Shown here: one piece after another, positions 48,167 through 55,170 of the stretch | Position numbering within the stretch: the first letter of the stretch is position 1 | How the letters are laid out: each line of letters begins with the position of its first letter | Origin: Bacteroidales bacterium | GTDB lineage: Bacteria > Bacteroidota > Bacteroidia > Bacteroidales > P3 | Length of the DNA: 63,823 nt | Direction of reading: 5' to 3' | Assembly: GCA_031274555.1 (NCBI GenBank) | Contig: JAISPZ010000010.1 | Coordinates: forward strand, 1-63,823 | Program-made: the position numbers and the translations under genes | Notes under the pieces: model-generated | What the model was told of the DNA's origin: nothing | Seen by the model: the letters and a program-made list of their open reading frames with translations, nothing else | The model's database searches: none

Positions 48167-48357
48167 GATACAATTGAGGTCTGTGTAGAACTGCAAAGGT
48201 ACGATTTATTTTCTATTTTAATGTTATTATTTTTTGTCTATCTTTGTCTGCGACATTGTGAAATATTTGTCATAAAGGATATTTGCCACTGTATGTGAAA
48301 CGAGCAGTGATAAATTTGGCGGGTTACATATAGTATATTAAAACAATCTATAAACGT

Positions 48358-50484
48358 ATGAAAAAATCTATTCTCTCTCTATTTTTGTCATTTTTCTGCT
48401 TAACATCAATATTCGCACAAGATTTTGTTATCATCTCGGAAATGTGCGACCCAAAAAGCAATTTTCTAAACGACCGTTTTGTCGAAATCTACAACACAGG
48501 TACAAGTGATGTTGATCTCACAGGGTGGACACTTGTCGCCATTGGCAACGGTGCGGACATCTTTACATGGGACCTTGAGGGCAGTATCGGACCAGGTGAA
48601 GCACTCGTTGCAGGAAATGTGCCAACGGTTGCTGTCTTCACGGTTAATTTTCCTGACGCAGGATGGTATAGCAACAACGGTACATGGAACGGCGGAAATG
48701 TTGATGGGGCGAAACTTATCAACAGCAGCAATCAAATCGTTGATTACGCCGTTGGAATATCTTTCGCAGACAAAGATATGGTAAGAAAGGCTACAGTTGT
48801 TGCACCAAGCACAACATTCAACGCAGACGAATGGGCAACTTCCACTTGCAATGCGGCTACAGACGGAAGTCCCGGAACTCATAACGGTGCTGTCATAGAT
48901 ATTGATCCTATTATTACGCAAATCAACATAACTCCTGCACGTCCAACATCAGAAGACACGGTAATCGTTTCGGCAACTATAACCACTACTTCAAGTATCG
49001 TATCAGCAACACTATATTGGGACACATCTGCCGTTGCGTTGAATAATACTATTGCCATGGTTTTGCAAACAGCAAACACATACGCGACTTCTAACGCCAT
49101 TCCTGCGCATCCACAAGGAAAAACAATATACTATGCAATCACCGCCATTAGCACCGAAGATACTAATTCGTCTGCGGTTAAAAATTACAGTATTCCTGTT
49201 ATACTTCCCGACACCGATCCTCCTGCGATTACGGACATATACGTATTAGACAACACCAATATTCTGGTGTCATTTTCTGAAAAAATAATCCCTGCAACGG
49301 CGACAGTCGCTACAAACTATGTTATAAACGGTAATGCTTCGCTTTCTGCACAGATAAAAGAAAGTCAAAAACAAGTTACTCTTTCTACACTTCCATTGCA
49401 GTATGGCACACATCAACTTATTATAAAAAATGTTGAAGATTTGGTGGGTAATGCCATAACGAGTGATACTGTTTCGTTTTCGTTTTTAACGAGTGATATT
49501 CCCGACGGCTACTATTCTTCTGCCATGGGACTTGTGGGAAATACTCTACGTCAAGCATTGCATGATATTATCGACGAACATACTGTAAAAAGTTATGACG
49601 GAGTTTGGACGGCTTATTATACGACAGACGTAAAGCCTAACGGCAAAGTTTGGGATATTTATTCGGATATTCCCGGTGAGACACCTCCATACGAATATGA
49701 TTTCGGCGTAGATCAGGGTGGCACAGGTGGTGGTGAGGGGCACGGCTATACTCGCGAACATTCTTTTCCTAAAAGTTGGTTTGGCGGTACTGTATCGCCT
49801 ATGTACACAGACATCTTTGCTCTGTACCCGTGTGACGCACAAGTAAACGGTCTGCGTGGAAACAATCCTTATGGCGAAGTGGATAATCCTGATGTAATCA
49901 CCCTTAACGGCGGCAGAAAGGGCAATAATTCTTACCCCGGCGACTACACTGGTAAGGCGTTTGAGCCGATTGACGCTTATAAGGGGGATCTTGCTCGCAC
50001 TTATTTTTACATGATTACACGTTACTTTGGTGAGGATGCTTCATGGCCCGGAAGTCCAATGGTGGACGGTGCTAATTTGCGTCCATGGGCTTTGCAGATG
50101 ATGATGGAATGGCACTCATCAGATCCTGTAAGCAACAAAGAGATCAATCGCAACGAAGCTATATATGCTATTCAACAAAATCGAAATCCGTTTATTGATC
50201 ATCCTGAATGGGTGAACTTGATATGGGGGGATACTACACTGTCTGCGATTGAGCAGAGCAATACGTTCTCTGCTTCTGCCTATATGGATTACAGGGCGAA
50301 TGTTCTACATTTTACGGGTGATAATATTGAACAAGTGCAAGTTTATAACACACTTGGTCGCTTAATGTACAATTCTTATTCTACAAAACAGGTGAATGTT
50401 TCTTCGTGGCGCAGTGGAGTTTATATCGTCAGGCTTGTTGGTGGAAAAGGAATTAGCACAAAAAAAATAATCATAGGGTTGTAG
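48358..50484 (+). CDS. T9SS-secreted endonuclease I with lamin-tail and Ig-like domains
   Basis: A 708-residue secreted nuclease. Order of parts: signal peptide (residues 1-20, ending SIFAQ); lamin-tail domain (about 21-175: 'VIISEMCDPK', 'FVEIYNTGTSDVDLTGW'); an Ig-like domain (about 185-275); a Big_5/SbsA-like domain (about 282-380: 'ITDIYVLDNTNILVSFSEKI'); the endonuclease I His-Me finger domain (about 390-625) with 'GYTREHSFPKSWFGG', 'MYTDIFALYPCDAQVN' and 'AIYAIQQNRNPFIDHPEWV'. The last 75 residues form a T9SS type A sorting domain ('VQVYNTLGRLMYN', 'SSWRSGVYIVRLVGG', 'STKKIIIGL'). It should cut extracellular DNA non-specifically at the cell surface or in the medium. It is monocistronic, with tRNA-Asp following. 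Confidence 0.93.
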   Translation: MKKSILSLFLSFFCLTSIFAQDFVIISEMCDPKSNFLNDRFVEIYNTGTSDVDLTGWTLVAIGNGADIFTWDLEGSIGPGEALVAGNVPTVAVFTVNFPDAGWYSNNGTWNGGNVDGAKLINSSNQIVDYAVGISFADKDMVRKATVVAPSTTFNADEWATSTCNAATDGSPGTHNGAVIDIDPIITQINITPARPTSEDTVIVSATITTTSSIVSATLYWDTSAVALNNTIAMVLQTANTYATSNAIPAHPQGKTIYYAITAISTEDTNSSAVKNYSIPVILPDTDPPAITDIYVLDNTNILVSFSEKIIPATATVATNYVINGNASLSAQIKESQKQVTLSTLPLQYGTHQLIIKNVEDLVGNAITSDTVSFSFLTSDIPDGYYSSAMGLVGNTLRQALHDIIDEHTVKSYDGVWTAYYTTDVKPNGKVWDIYSDIPGETPPYEYDFGVDQGGTGGGEGHGYTREHSFPKSWFGGTVSPMYTDIFALYPCDAQVNGLRGNNPYGEVDNPDVITLNGGRKGNNSYPGDYTGKAFEPIDAYKGDLARTYFYMITRYFGEDASWPGSPMVDGANLRPWALQMMMEWHSSDPVSNKEINRNEAIYAIQQNRNPFIDHPEWVNLIWGDTTLSAIEQSNTFSASAYMDYRANVLHFTGDNIEQVQVYNTLGRLMYNSYSTKQVNVSSWRSGVYIVRLVGGKGISTKKIIIGL

Positions 50485-50550
50485 CAATTTTCGTTTCGTG
50501 CGAGTTCATACAGGTTCGTGCGGGATAAAAACAAAAAAATAATTACAGGG

Positions 50551-50581
50551 TTGCAAATTTCAAAAAAATATGCTACCTTTG
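50551..50581 (+). promoter_or_regulatory. tRNA-Asp promoter, TTG-N20-TACCTTTG
   Basis: TTG at 50551-50553 and TACCTTTG at 50574-50581 precede the tRNA by 38 nt. The box is identical to that of aroA. Confidence 0.6.
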
Positions 50582-50619
50582 CAGTCCTTTTTCGATGAAA
50601 TTTCGACAAGGGAAAAAAC

Positions 50620-50693
50620 GGTTCGGTAGTTCAGTTGGTTAGAATACATGCCTGTCACGCATGGGGTCGCGAGTTCGAGTCTCGTCCGGACCG
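50620..50693 (+). tRNA. tRNA-Asp (anticodon GTC)
   Basis: The full cloverleaf can be drawn by eye. Acceptor stem GGTTCGG pairs with CCGGACC (one T-G pair). The D-arm contains AGTTGGTTAGAA. The anticodon stem CATGC/GCATG encloses the loop CTGTCAC, giving anticodon GTC. The T-arm is GCGAG-TTCGAGT-CTCGT. The discriminator base is G, and CCA is not encoded. It has its own promoter and terminator, and an accessory island starts directly after it. Confidence 0.95.
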
Positions 50694-50700
50694 CAAAAGG

Positions 50701-50735
50701 GGGTAACAATGATGAAATTGTTGCCCTTTTTTTTT
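50701..50735 (+). terminator. Intrinsic terminator of tRNA-Asp
   Basis: GGGTAACAAT (50701-50710) pairs with ATTGTTGCCC (50717-50726; one T-G wobble) around a 6-nt loop, followed by nine T. Confidence 0.85.
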
Positions 50736-51006
50736 GTGTCTATATAAAACAAAAACACTAAAAGTCAGTAGATTACGCTAAGACCACCCGCCCCCACCAA
50801 AAAAAATCTTTATTCGTTGTTAATCGTTTTCATGTTACCCTTTGTGTTACCCTTTTTTTAAGTCTAAAAATGATGTACTATTTAGACAATGATTTTTTAT
50901 TTTATATGCCCTACCTACGAACAATTAATAAATTGTCTTTTTACTTTATAATCAACTCATTGAAATCGATTAATTTTCACCATCCTGTTGTAGTATAATA
51001 CCATAA
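50736..51006. other. Island border spacer after tRNA-Asp, no gene seen
   Basis: 271 bp, AT-rich. It contains two direct copies of GTTACCCTTT near 50834-50855 and no ORF of interest. No duplicated 3' end of the tRNA was found here or in the following island. Confidence 0.5.
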
Positions 51007-52437
51007 ATGATAATTTCCGACATTCAGGCTTCACCAAAAGAAAGTGAATGGGTTGAGGTAAAAGTAAACAACTATAATCCAGAAACTATAGGAGAATACG
51101 TTTCAGCATTGGCTAATGGAGCTGCATATATGGGGCAGTCAAAAGGTTATTTGGCTTTTGGTATTGATGACTCCACACATGCAATCGTCGGCACTTCCTA
51201 CAATCCCAAAAATGAAAAAATTGGTAATCAAGAAATTGAAAACTGGATAGCCACTTTATTGTCACCCCGTATTGATTTTTTCATTCAAGAGACCAGAATC
51301 AATGACAAGCGAATTGTACTGTTTATCATTGATTCAGCGGGAAATACGCCTGTGAAATTTAAAGGAACGGCTTGGATAAGAGTTGGAACATATAAGAAAA
51401 AACTCTCCGACCATCCCGAACGTGAGCGTAAAATATGGCAAAATACACATAACAGCACTTTTGAAAATAAAATTGCATTAGCTGGCATTACTGCTGATGA
51501 GGTTATTACAGTCATAGACTACCCTTCAGCATTTCGATTATTGAATATCCCTCTACCAGAAAACAAATCGGCTATATTAGAAAAATTGGCGGAAGAAAAA
51601 ATTATTAATAAACGGGCTGCAAGTTATGATGTGACCAATCTCGGTGCTGTTTTGTTTGCCTCTGATTTGAAGTATTTTAGCGCTTTGTCACGAAAAGCGG
51701 CTCGTGTTATTTTTTATAAGAACAATAACCGGATTCATGCAATAAAAGAACTGGTTGATGGCAAAGGATATGCTGTTGGGTTTACCGGATTGGTGGATTA
51801 TATCAATGCAAGTTTGCCCGTGAATGAAGATATTGGAAAATCGGTAAGAAAAGATACTCCAATGTATTCACCTGTGGCTATTCGAGAATTTGTTGCTAAT
51901 GCGTTAATCCATCAAGATTTTTCCATTGGTGGCACTTCACCCATGATAGAAATTTTTAAAAGTCGTATTGAAATAACCAATCCTGGTAAACCATTAATTG
52001 ACACATTGCGCTTCATTGATCATACACCACTAAGTCGTAACGAACAGTTAGCTGCCATAATGCGACGAATGAATTTTTGCGAAGAACGTGGTAGTGGAGT
52101 TGATCGTGCCATAAAGCAATGTGAATTCTATCAATTGCCTGCACCAGATTTCATAAAAGAAGAAGCTTTCACTCGCGTTATGCTGTTTGCCCCTAAAACA
52201 ATGCGGCAAATGAATAAAGAGGATAAAATCAGGGCTTGCTATCAACATTGCTGTTTACAATATGTGTCGGGTGAAAAAATGACAAATGAAACTTTGCGTA
52301 ATCGGTTGAATATTGAACAAGAAAATTATCCTGCTGCTTCCAGAATAATTGCAGACACAATTCGAGCAGGTTTGGTACGCCCAGATGAAAGTTCTAAATC
52401 AAGAAAATTTGCTCAATATATCCCAATATGGGGATAA
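51007..52437 (+). CDS. AlbA_2/Schlafen-type ATP-binding transcriptional regulator
   Basis: A 476-residue protein. Residues about 8-130 match an AlbA_2 (Schlafen AAA_4) putative DNA-binding domain: 'ESEWVEVKVNNYNPETIGEYVSALANGA' in two parts, then 'GYLAFGIDD'. Residues about 290-380 match the HATPase_c_4-type domain: 'YSPVAIREFVANALIHQDFS', 'IEITNPGKPL', 'EERGSGVDRAI'. The rest is a winged-helix-like tail. Such proteins are annotated as ATP-dependent regulators or helicase-like and are frequent in islands and near restriction systems; the molecular role is uncertain. It is the first gene after tRNA-Asp and faces away from it. No phage integrase accompanies it. Confidence 0.85.
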   Translation: MIISDIQASPKESEWVEVKVNNYNPETIGEYVSALANGAAYMGQSKGYLAFGIDDSTHAIVGTSYNPKNEKIGNQEIENWIATLLSPRIDFFIQETRINDKRIVLFIIDSAGNTPVKFKGTAWIRVGTYKKKLSDHPERERKIWQNTHNSTFENKIALAGITADEVITVIDYPSAFRLLNIPLPENKSAILEKLAEEKIINKRAASYDVTNLGAVLFASDLKYFSALSRKAARVIFYKNNNRIHAIKELVDGKGYAVGFTGLVDYINASLPVNEDIGKSVRKDTPMYSPVAIREFVANALIHQDFSIGGTSPMIEIFKSRIEITNPGKPLIDTLRFIDHTPLSRNEQLAAIMRRMNFCEERGSGVDRAIKQCEFYQLPAPDFIKEEAFTRVMLFAPKTMRQMNKEDKIRACYQHCCLQYVSGEKMTNETLRNRLNIEQENYPAASRIIADTIRAGLVRPDESSKSRKFAQYIPIWG

Positions 52438-52438
52438 T

Positions 52439-52713
52439 CTTATATGTGCCACATGTAACTAAGCGTCATTACGAGAAAAACAACTTGTTGATAATTAGCG
52501 ATATTTCATAATGCTTTTATGTAACGGCAGAGTGATTAAGCAAAAAAATGATGAAAAACGATGGAAGAATGTTTATTGAATGATTGTATTAAAAAGAGAA
52601 GAACCTTATATGTGCCACATGTAACTAAGCGACATTACAAGAAGCGCAGTGCACTGATTATCAATTATGCTCTATGATGGTTTTATGTAACGGCATAGTG
52701 ATTAAGCAAAAAT
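52439..52713 (+). repeat. Two direct copies of a palindrome-containing element, 166 bp apart
   Basis: Copy A (about 52439-52546) and copy B (about 52605-52713) both start CTTATATGTGCCACATGTAA and end with TTATGTAACGGCA, one variable base, then AGTGATTAAGCA. The middle is diverged. Each holds the near-perfect palindrome ATGTGCCACAT, a possible CTTA/TAAG outer pair, and a second TGCTT...AAGCA pair. The region between the regulator gene and the hsdS fragment consists almost entirely of these two copies. They could be a small non-autonomous element, operators, or a recombination sequence. Confidence 0.75.
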
Positions 52714-52729
52714 AATAATAAAATTACGA

Positions 52730-53083
52730 ATGAAATTAAAAGATAGATTAGAATTGTTATACGGATTTGCAGTTAGAGTTGATGATGAACAAAAAGGGAA
52801 ATATCCTGTTTTTGGCTCTAATGGAATTACGGGCTATATTGACAATTACAAAATTGAAGCACCAGGAATTATCGTTGGCAGAAAAGGAAGCGTTGGAAAA
52901 GTTTCTTTTTCCGATTTAAATTTTACACCGACAGATACTGCTTATTATGTCAATATTTTGGATAAAGGAAAAGACAATCTGAAATTTTGGTATTATTATT
53001 TACAATTATTTAGACTTGAAAAATTGAATACGCATAGCTCTGTATGGGAAGTGAAAAAGTTAGAAGAATTATCATTTATCTGA
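52730..53083 (+). pseudogene. hsdS: Truncated type I restriction specificity subunit (hsdS fragment)
   Basis: A 117-residue piece corresponding to one target-recognition domain: 'LELLYGFAVRVDDEQKGKYP', 'FGSNGITGYIDNY', 'GIIVGRKGSVGKV', 'FTPTDTAYYV', 'LEKLNTHSSV'. A full HsdS has two such domains and about 400 residues. After NTHSSV, where 'PGLNR..' is usual, the reading changes to 'WEVKKLEELSFI', which looks like the start of another HsdS recognition domain, and then stops. Its 3' end overlaps the oppositely oriented hsdS fragment by 88 bp. It lies just after the direct repeats. Confidence 0.75.
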
Positions 53084-53682
53084 CAATTGATTCTGATTTT
53101 ATCATCAAGCAGAGTTAAAGTATGAGCAATTTGTTTTTGAGTACCCAGTAAAATCTTTTCTATTGGAATATTTGAAAATGCTTGTTCTAAAAGTAAGTTT
53201 TTAATTCCAGTGGTTTTACCCTCAAAATTAAAAAATGCACCTAAATTATATATGTACTGCAAGTAGTAAAAAATGTATTTGGAATGCCATTCCGATTTTA
53301 CACGAAATGCAGTACAAAAATTAGAACAGACAATATTTCCTAAGTTTTCTTTAATATCATTGGATATATAGGCCACTCTACCTGTCGATTGTGTTGGACT
53401 TCCGCCTGATTTTTCAAGTACAATATCTCCATTGTTTAGTAACTTCGTTTCAAAAGAAGATTGACTAATATAACGTATTGGTACTTTCCTTCCGTCATTT
53501 CTATTTACAGTATCTATATCAGCACCTCTAATACATTTAACTTGATAAGGGGTACTTGGGGTGTAATTTTCAGAACCCCAATCGCCAGAAATATATTTTT
53601 CTATTGTATCTCTCAATAAACTTTTGCTCATAGCCCCAACCCTTCCAACTGTTTCATTATCTCTTTTCATTTCCTTCATCAT
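52996..53682 (-). pseudogene. hsdS: Truncated type I restriction specificity subunit (second hsdS fragment)
   Basis: A 228-residue reading with one recognition domain: 'LLRDTIEKYISGDWG', 'VKCIRGADIDTVNRNDGRKV', 'GDIVLEKSGGSPTQSTGRV', 'LLLEQAFSNIPIEKILLGTQ', and the conserved coiled region 'QKQIAHTLTLLDDKIRINCQ'. Homologues continue 'NDNLEALA...' into the second half. Here the text turns into non-HsdS sequence after IND, near 53070, exactly where the opposite fragment ends. The start lies 1 bp from the Fic stop, consistent with the usual hsdR-fic-hsdS type of operon. Without the second half and without hsdM it is unlikely to work. Confidence 0.8.
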
Positions 53683-54789
53683 TCACAACGTTTTTTTAAT
53701 TTGCCAATGTCCCTTTTTATCAGAGCCTTGCCTTGTTAATATTTTCAGTTGTTTTAATTTTTCAATATTTCTGTAAATGGTAGTTTCATTGACTTTTAAT
53801 TTTTTGGCAATCTCTGCCTGCGAAATTGCGGCGTTTTTTTTGATTAACGACACTATTTTCTTCTGAGTTTCTGTTAATTTTACACCTGCATTTACACCTG
53901 CATTTGCACCTGCATTTAAAGAGTCATTTTTCTGACCACCGTTTCTGACCATCGTTTTCTGACCACTAACATCCTCAACAAATTTAATATGCAAATATCT
54001 GTTTTTCAATTCGTTGTTTTCACCAAATATCACATTGCCGAAAAAACGTATCAGATATTCCTGTGTGGCATAGATTTTATTCTGAGTGTCGTTATAATTT
54101 GCTCTTACAAGCGCATTTCGGAAATACCATGAATGTTGGGCAAACATATCGTTTTCAACTTCAAAACCGAAAGTGCGAAGATATTTAATGGCAAAAACAG
54201 CGGTTGTGCGCGTGTTTCCCTCGCCAAAAACATGTGCCTGCCAAATATTCGAAATAAATTTGACAATGTGTTCCACCGTTTCATGGGGAGTTAATCCCTT
54301 ATAATCGAACGATTTTTCCAAATTGAAATCGTGCTCTAAGGCATCACGCAAACGATAGGCACTTGCATACATCACACTTTTTCCGTCCAGCACCCATTCA
54401 TTCTTTGATATATCATAGTCGCGAACTTTCCCTGCAAACTTGTAAGTGCCACTAAACAGTCGCTTGTGAATATTGATAAATTCAATATACGAAAACGTGA
54501 ACGTTTTTTCCCCTAAAACTTCCGCTATACGAGCCGATACCTTGTCTGCTTCTTCCGTTCGGTCATCATCACTATTTCTAATGGTAAGTGTTTTGTAATA
54601 AGTATCAATACGGTTCTTTACCTCGTCTATGGTAATTTTGCCTTCAATATTTTCTTTGGCAGTTTCAATGAGATAGGCGGAAGGCGTTAAACCATCCACC
54701 TGCTGCAAGCCGATAGCCGTTTGCCAGATTTGGCTTTTCTCTACTTTGTCCGGCTCGCCCTGACGGATATATTCTTCAAAATCGTTCAT
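53683..54789 (-). CDS. Fic family protein with VHP-like N-terminus and winged-helix tail
   Basis: A 368-residue protein. Residues about 10-65 resemble the antitoxin VHP-type helical domain ('GLTPSAYLIETAKENIEGKI'). The Fic core carries HVFGEGNTRTTA at 186-197, against the canonical HxFx(D/E)GNxRxxR. The catalytic His, the acidic residue, Gly, Asn and first Arg are present, and the last Arg is Ala. As I recall this variant ('EGNTRTTAVF') is frequent in Fic proteins beside type I restriction genes. Residues 291-303 are a (NAGV/NAGA) linker encoded by three 12-bp tandem repeats, and 305-360 form a winged helix. Likely AMP-transferase activity with autoregulation, unproven. The start overlaps the hsdR stump by 4 bp, implying translational coupling. 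Confidence 0.87.
   Translation of the reverse strand: MNDFEEYIRQGEPDKVEKSQIWQTAIGLQQVDGLTPSAYLIETAKENIEGKITIDEVKNRIDTYYKTLTIRNSDDDRTEEADKVSARIAEVLGEKTFTFSYIEFINIHKRLFSGTYKFAGKVRDYDISKNEWVLDGKSVMYASAYRLRDALEHDFNLEKSFDYKGLTPHETVEHIVKFISNIWQAHVFGEGNTRTTAVFAIKYLRTFGFEVENDMFAQHSWYFRNALVRANYNDTQNKIYATQEYLIRFFGNVIFGENNELKNRYLHIKFVEDVSGQKTMVRNGGQKNDSLNAGANAGVNAGVKLTETQKKIVSLIKKNAAISQAEIAKKLKVNETTIYRNIEKLKQLKILTRQGSDKKGHWQIKKTL
53884..53919 (-). repeat. Three 12-bp in-frame repeats in fic
   Basis: The unit ACCTGCATTTAC (plus strand) occurs three times, with one base change in the second copy. It encodes the NAGV/NAGA linker before the winged-helix domain. Confidence 0.8.
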
Positions 54790-55067
54790 AGCCCCAAATC
54801 TTCGTTGTCCAACGCCATAGAAAGTTCATCAAAAGCATCTTTCAACCCTCTTTCCGTAATGTTTGGATTAAGTCGTTTTAAACTCTCATTGAAAATATCA
54901 ATGAAGATATTTGTAGCTTTATCCCGCTCGCATTTAGCAAGAGATAAGTATCTGTATCCTAATTTAATAAGATGTAGAATAGCTGGTATTTTAACTCTGG
55001 AATTTTCGTTGAAAACATCCCAAGAAGGCTTGTATTCTATGGTTTGTTTTGAAGTCATAATATTCAT
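54786..55067 (-). pseudogene. hsdR: N-terminal stump of type I restriction subunit HsdR
   Basis: A 93-residue reading that resembles the start of HsdR: 'KIPAILHLIKLGYRYLSL', then 'ATNIFIDIFNESLKRLNPNI', then 'FDELSMALDNEDLG'. In homologues NDDLG leads into the nuclease domain; here the frame stops one residue after NEDLG. A full HsdR has about 1000 residues, so motor and nuclease domains are missing. It overlaps the fic start by 4 bp (ATGA type), which may be why the stump is retained. A TATCTTTG box at 55093-55086 lies 18 nt upstream. The alternative is a small independent gene. Confidence 0.7.
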
Positions 55068-55085
55068 TGAGTTTTAGTTCAATCA

Positions 55086-55093
55086 CAAAGATA
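55086..55093 (-). promoter_or_regulatory. -7 box TATCTTTG for the hsdR stump-fic operon
   Basis: The minus-strand box ends 18 nt before the ATG at 55065-55067. No good -33 element is visible. Confidence 0.35.
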
Positions 55094-55096
55094 ATC

Positions 55097-55144
55097 TAAA
55101 AATGGGCACTTCTGAACAGAATTCACCATTTTTAGTGGCTATTA
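55097..55144 (-). terminator. Hairpin terminator downstream of the GH3 gene
   Basis: TAAAAATGG (55097-55105) and CCATTTTTA (55136-55144) form a perfect 9-bp stem with a 30-nt loop. It starts 27 bp after the GH3 stop. The T-rich arm gives a termination signal in either direction, weak in GC. Confidence 0.4.
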
Positions 55145-55170
55145 GTGATTGTTTTATCTACAAAATCGGA

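Noticed and set aside
52730-53682. A working phase-variable hsdS shufflon.
   Set aside because: Neither piece is complete, hsdM and a full hsdR are missing, and no flanking inverted repeats or invertase were seen.
50660-55170. Attachment-site duplication of the tRNA-Asp 3' end as proof of integration.
   Set aside because: No second copy of the tRNA 3' sequence and no integrase gene could be found by eye in the window.
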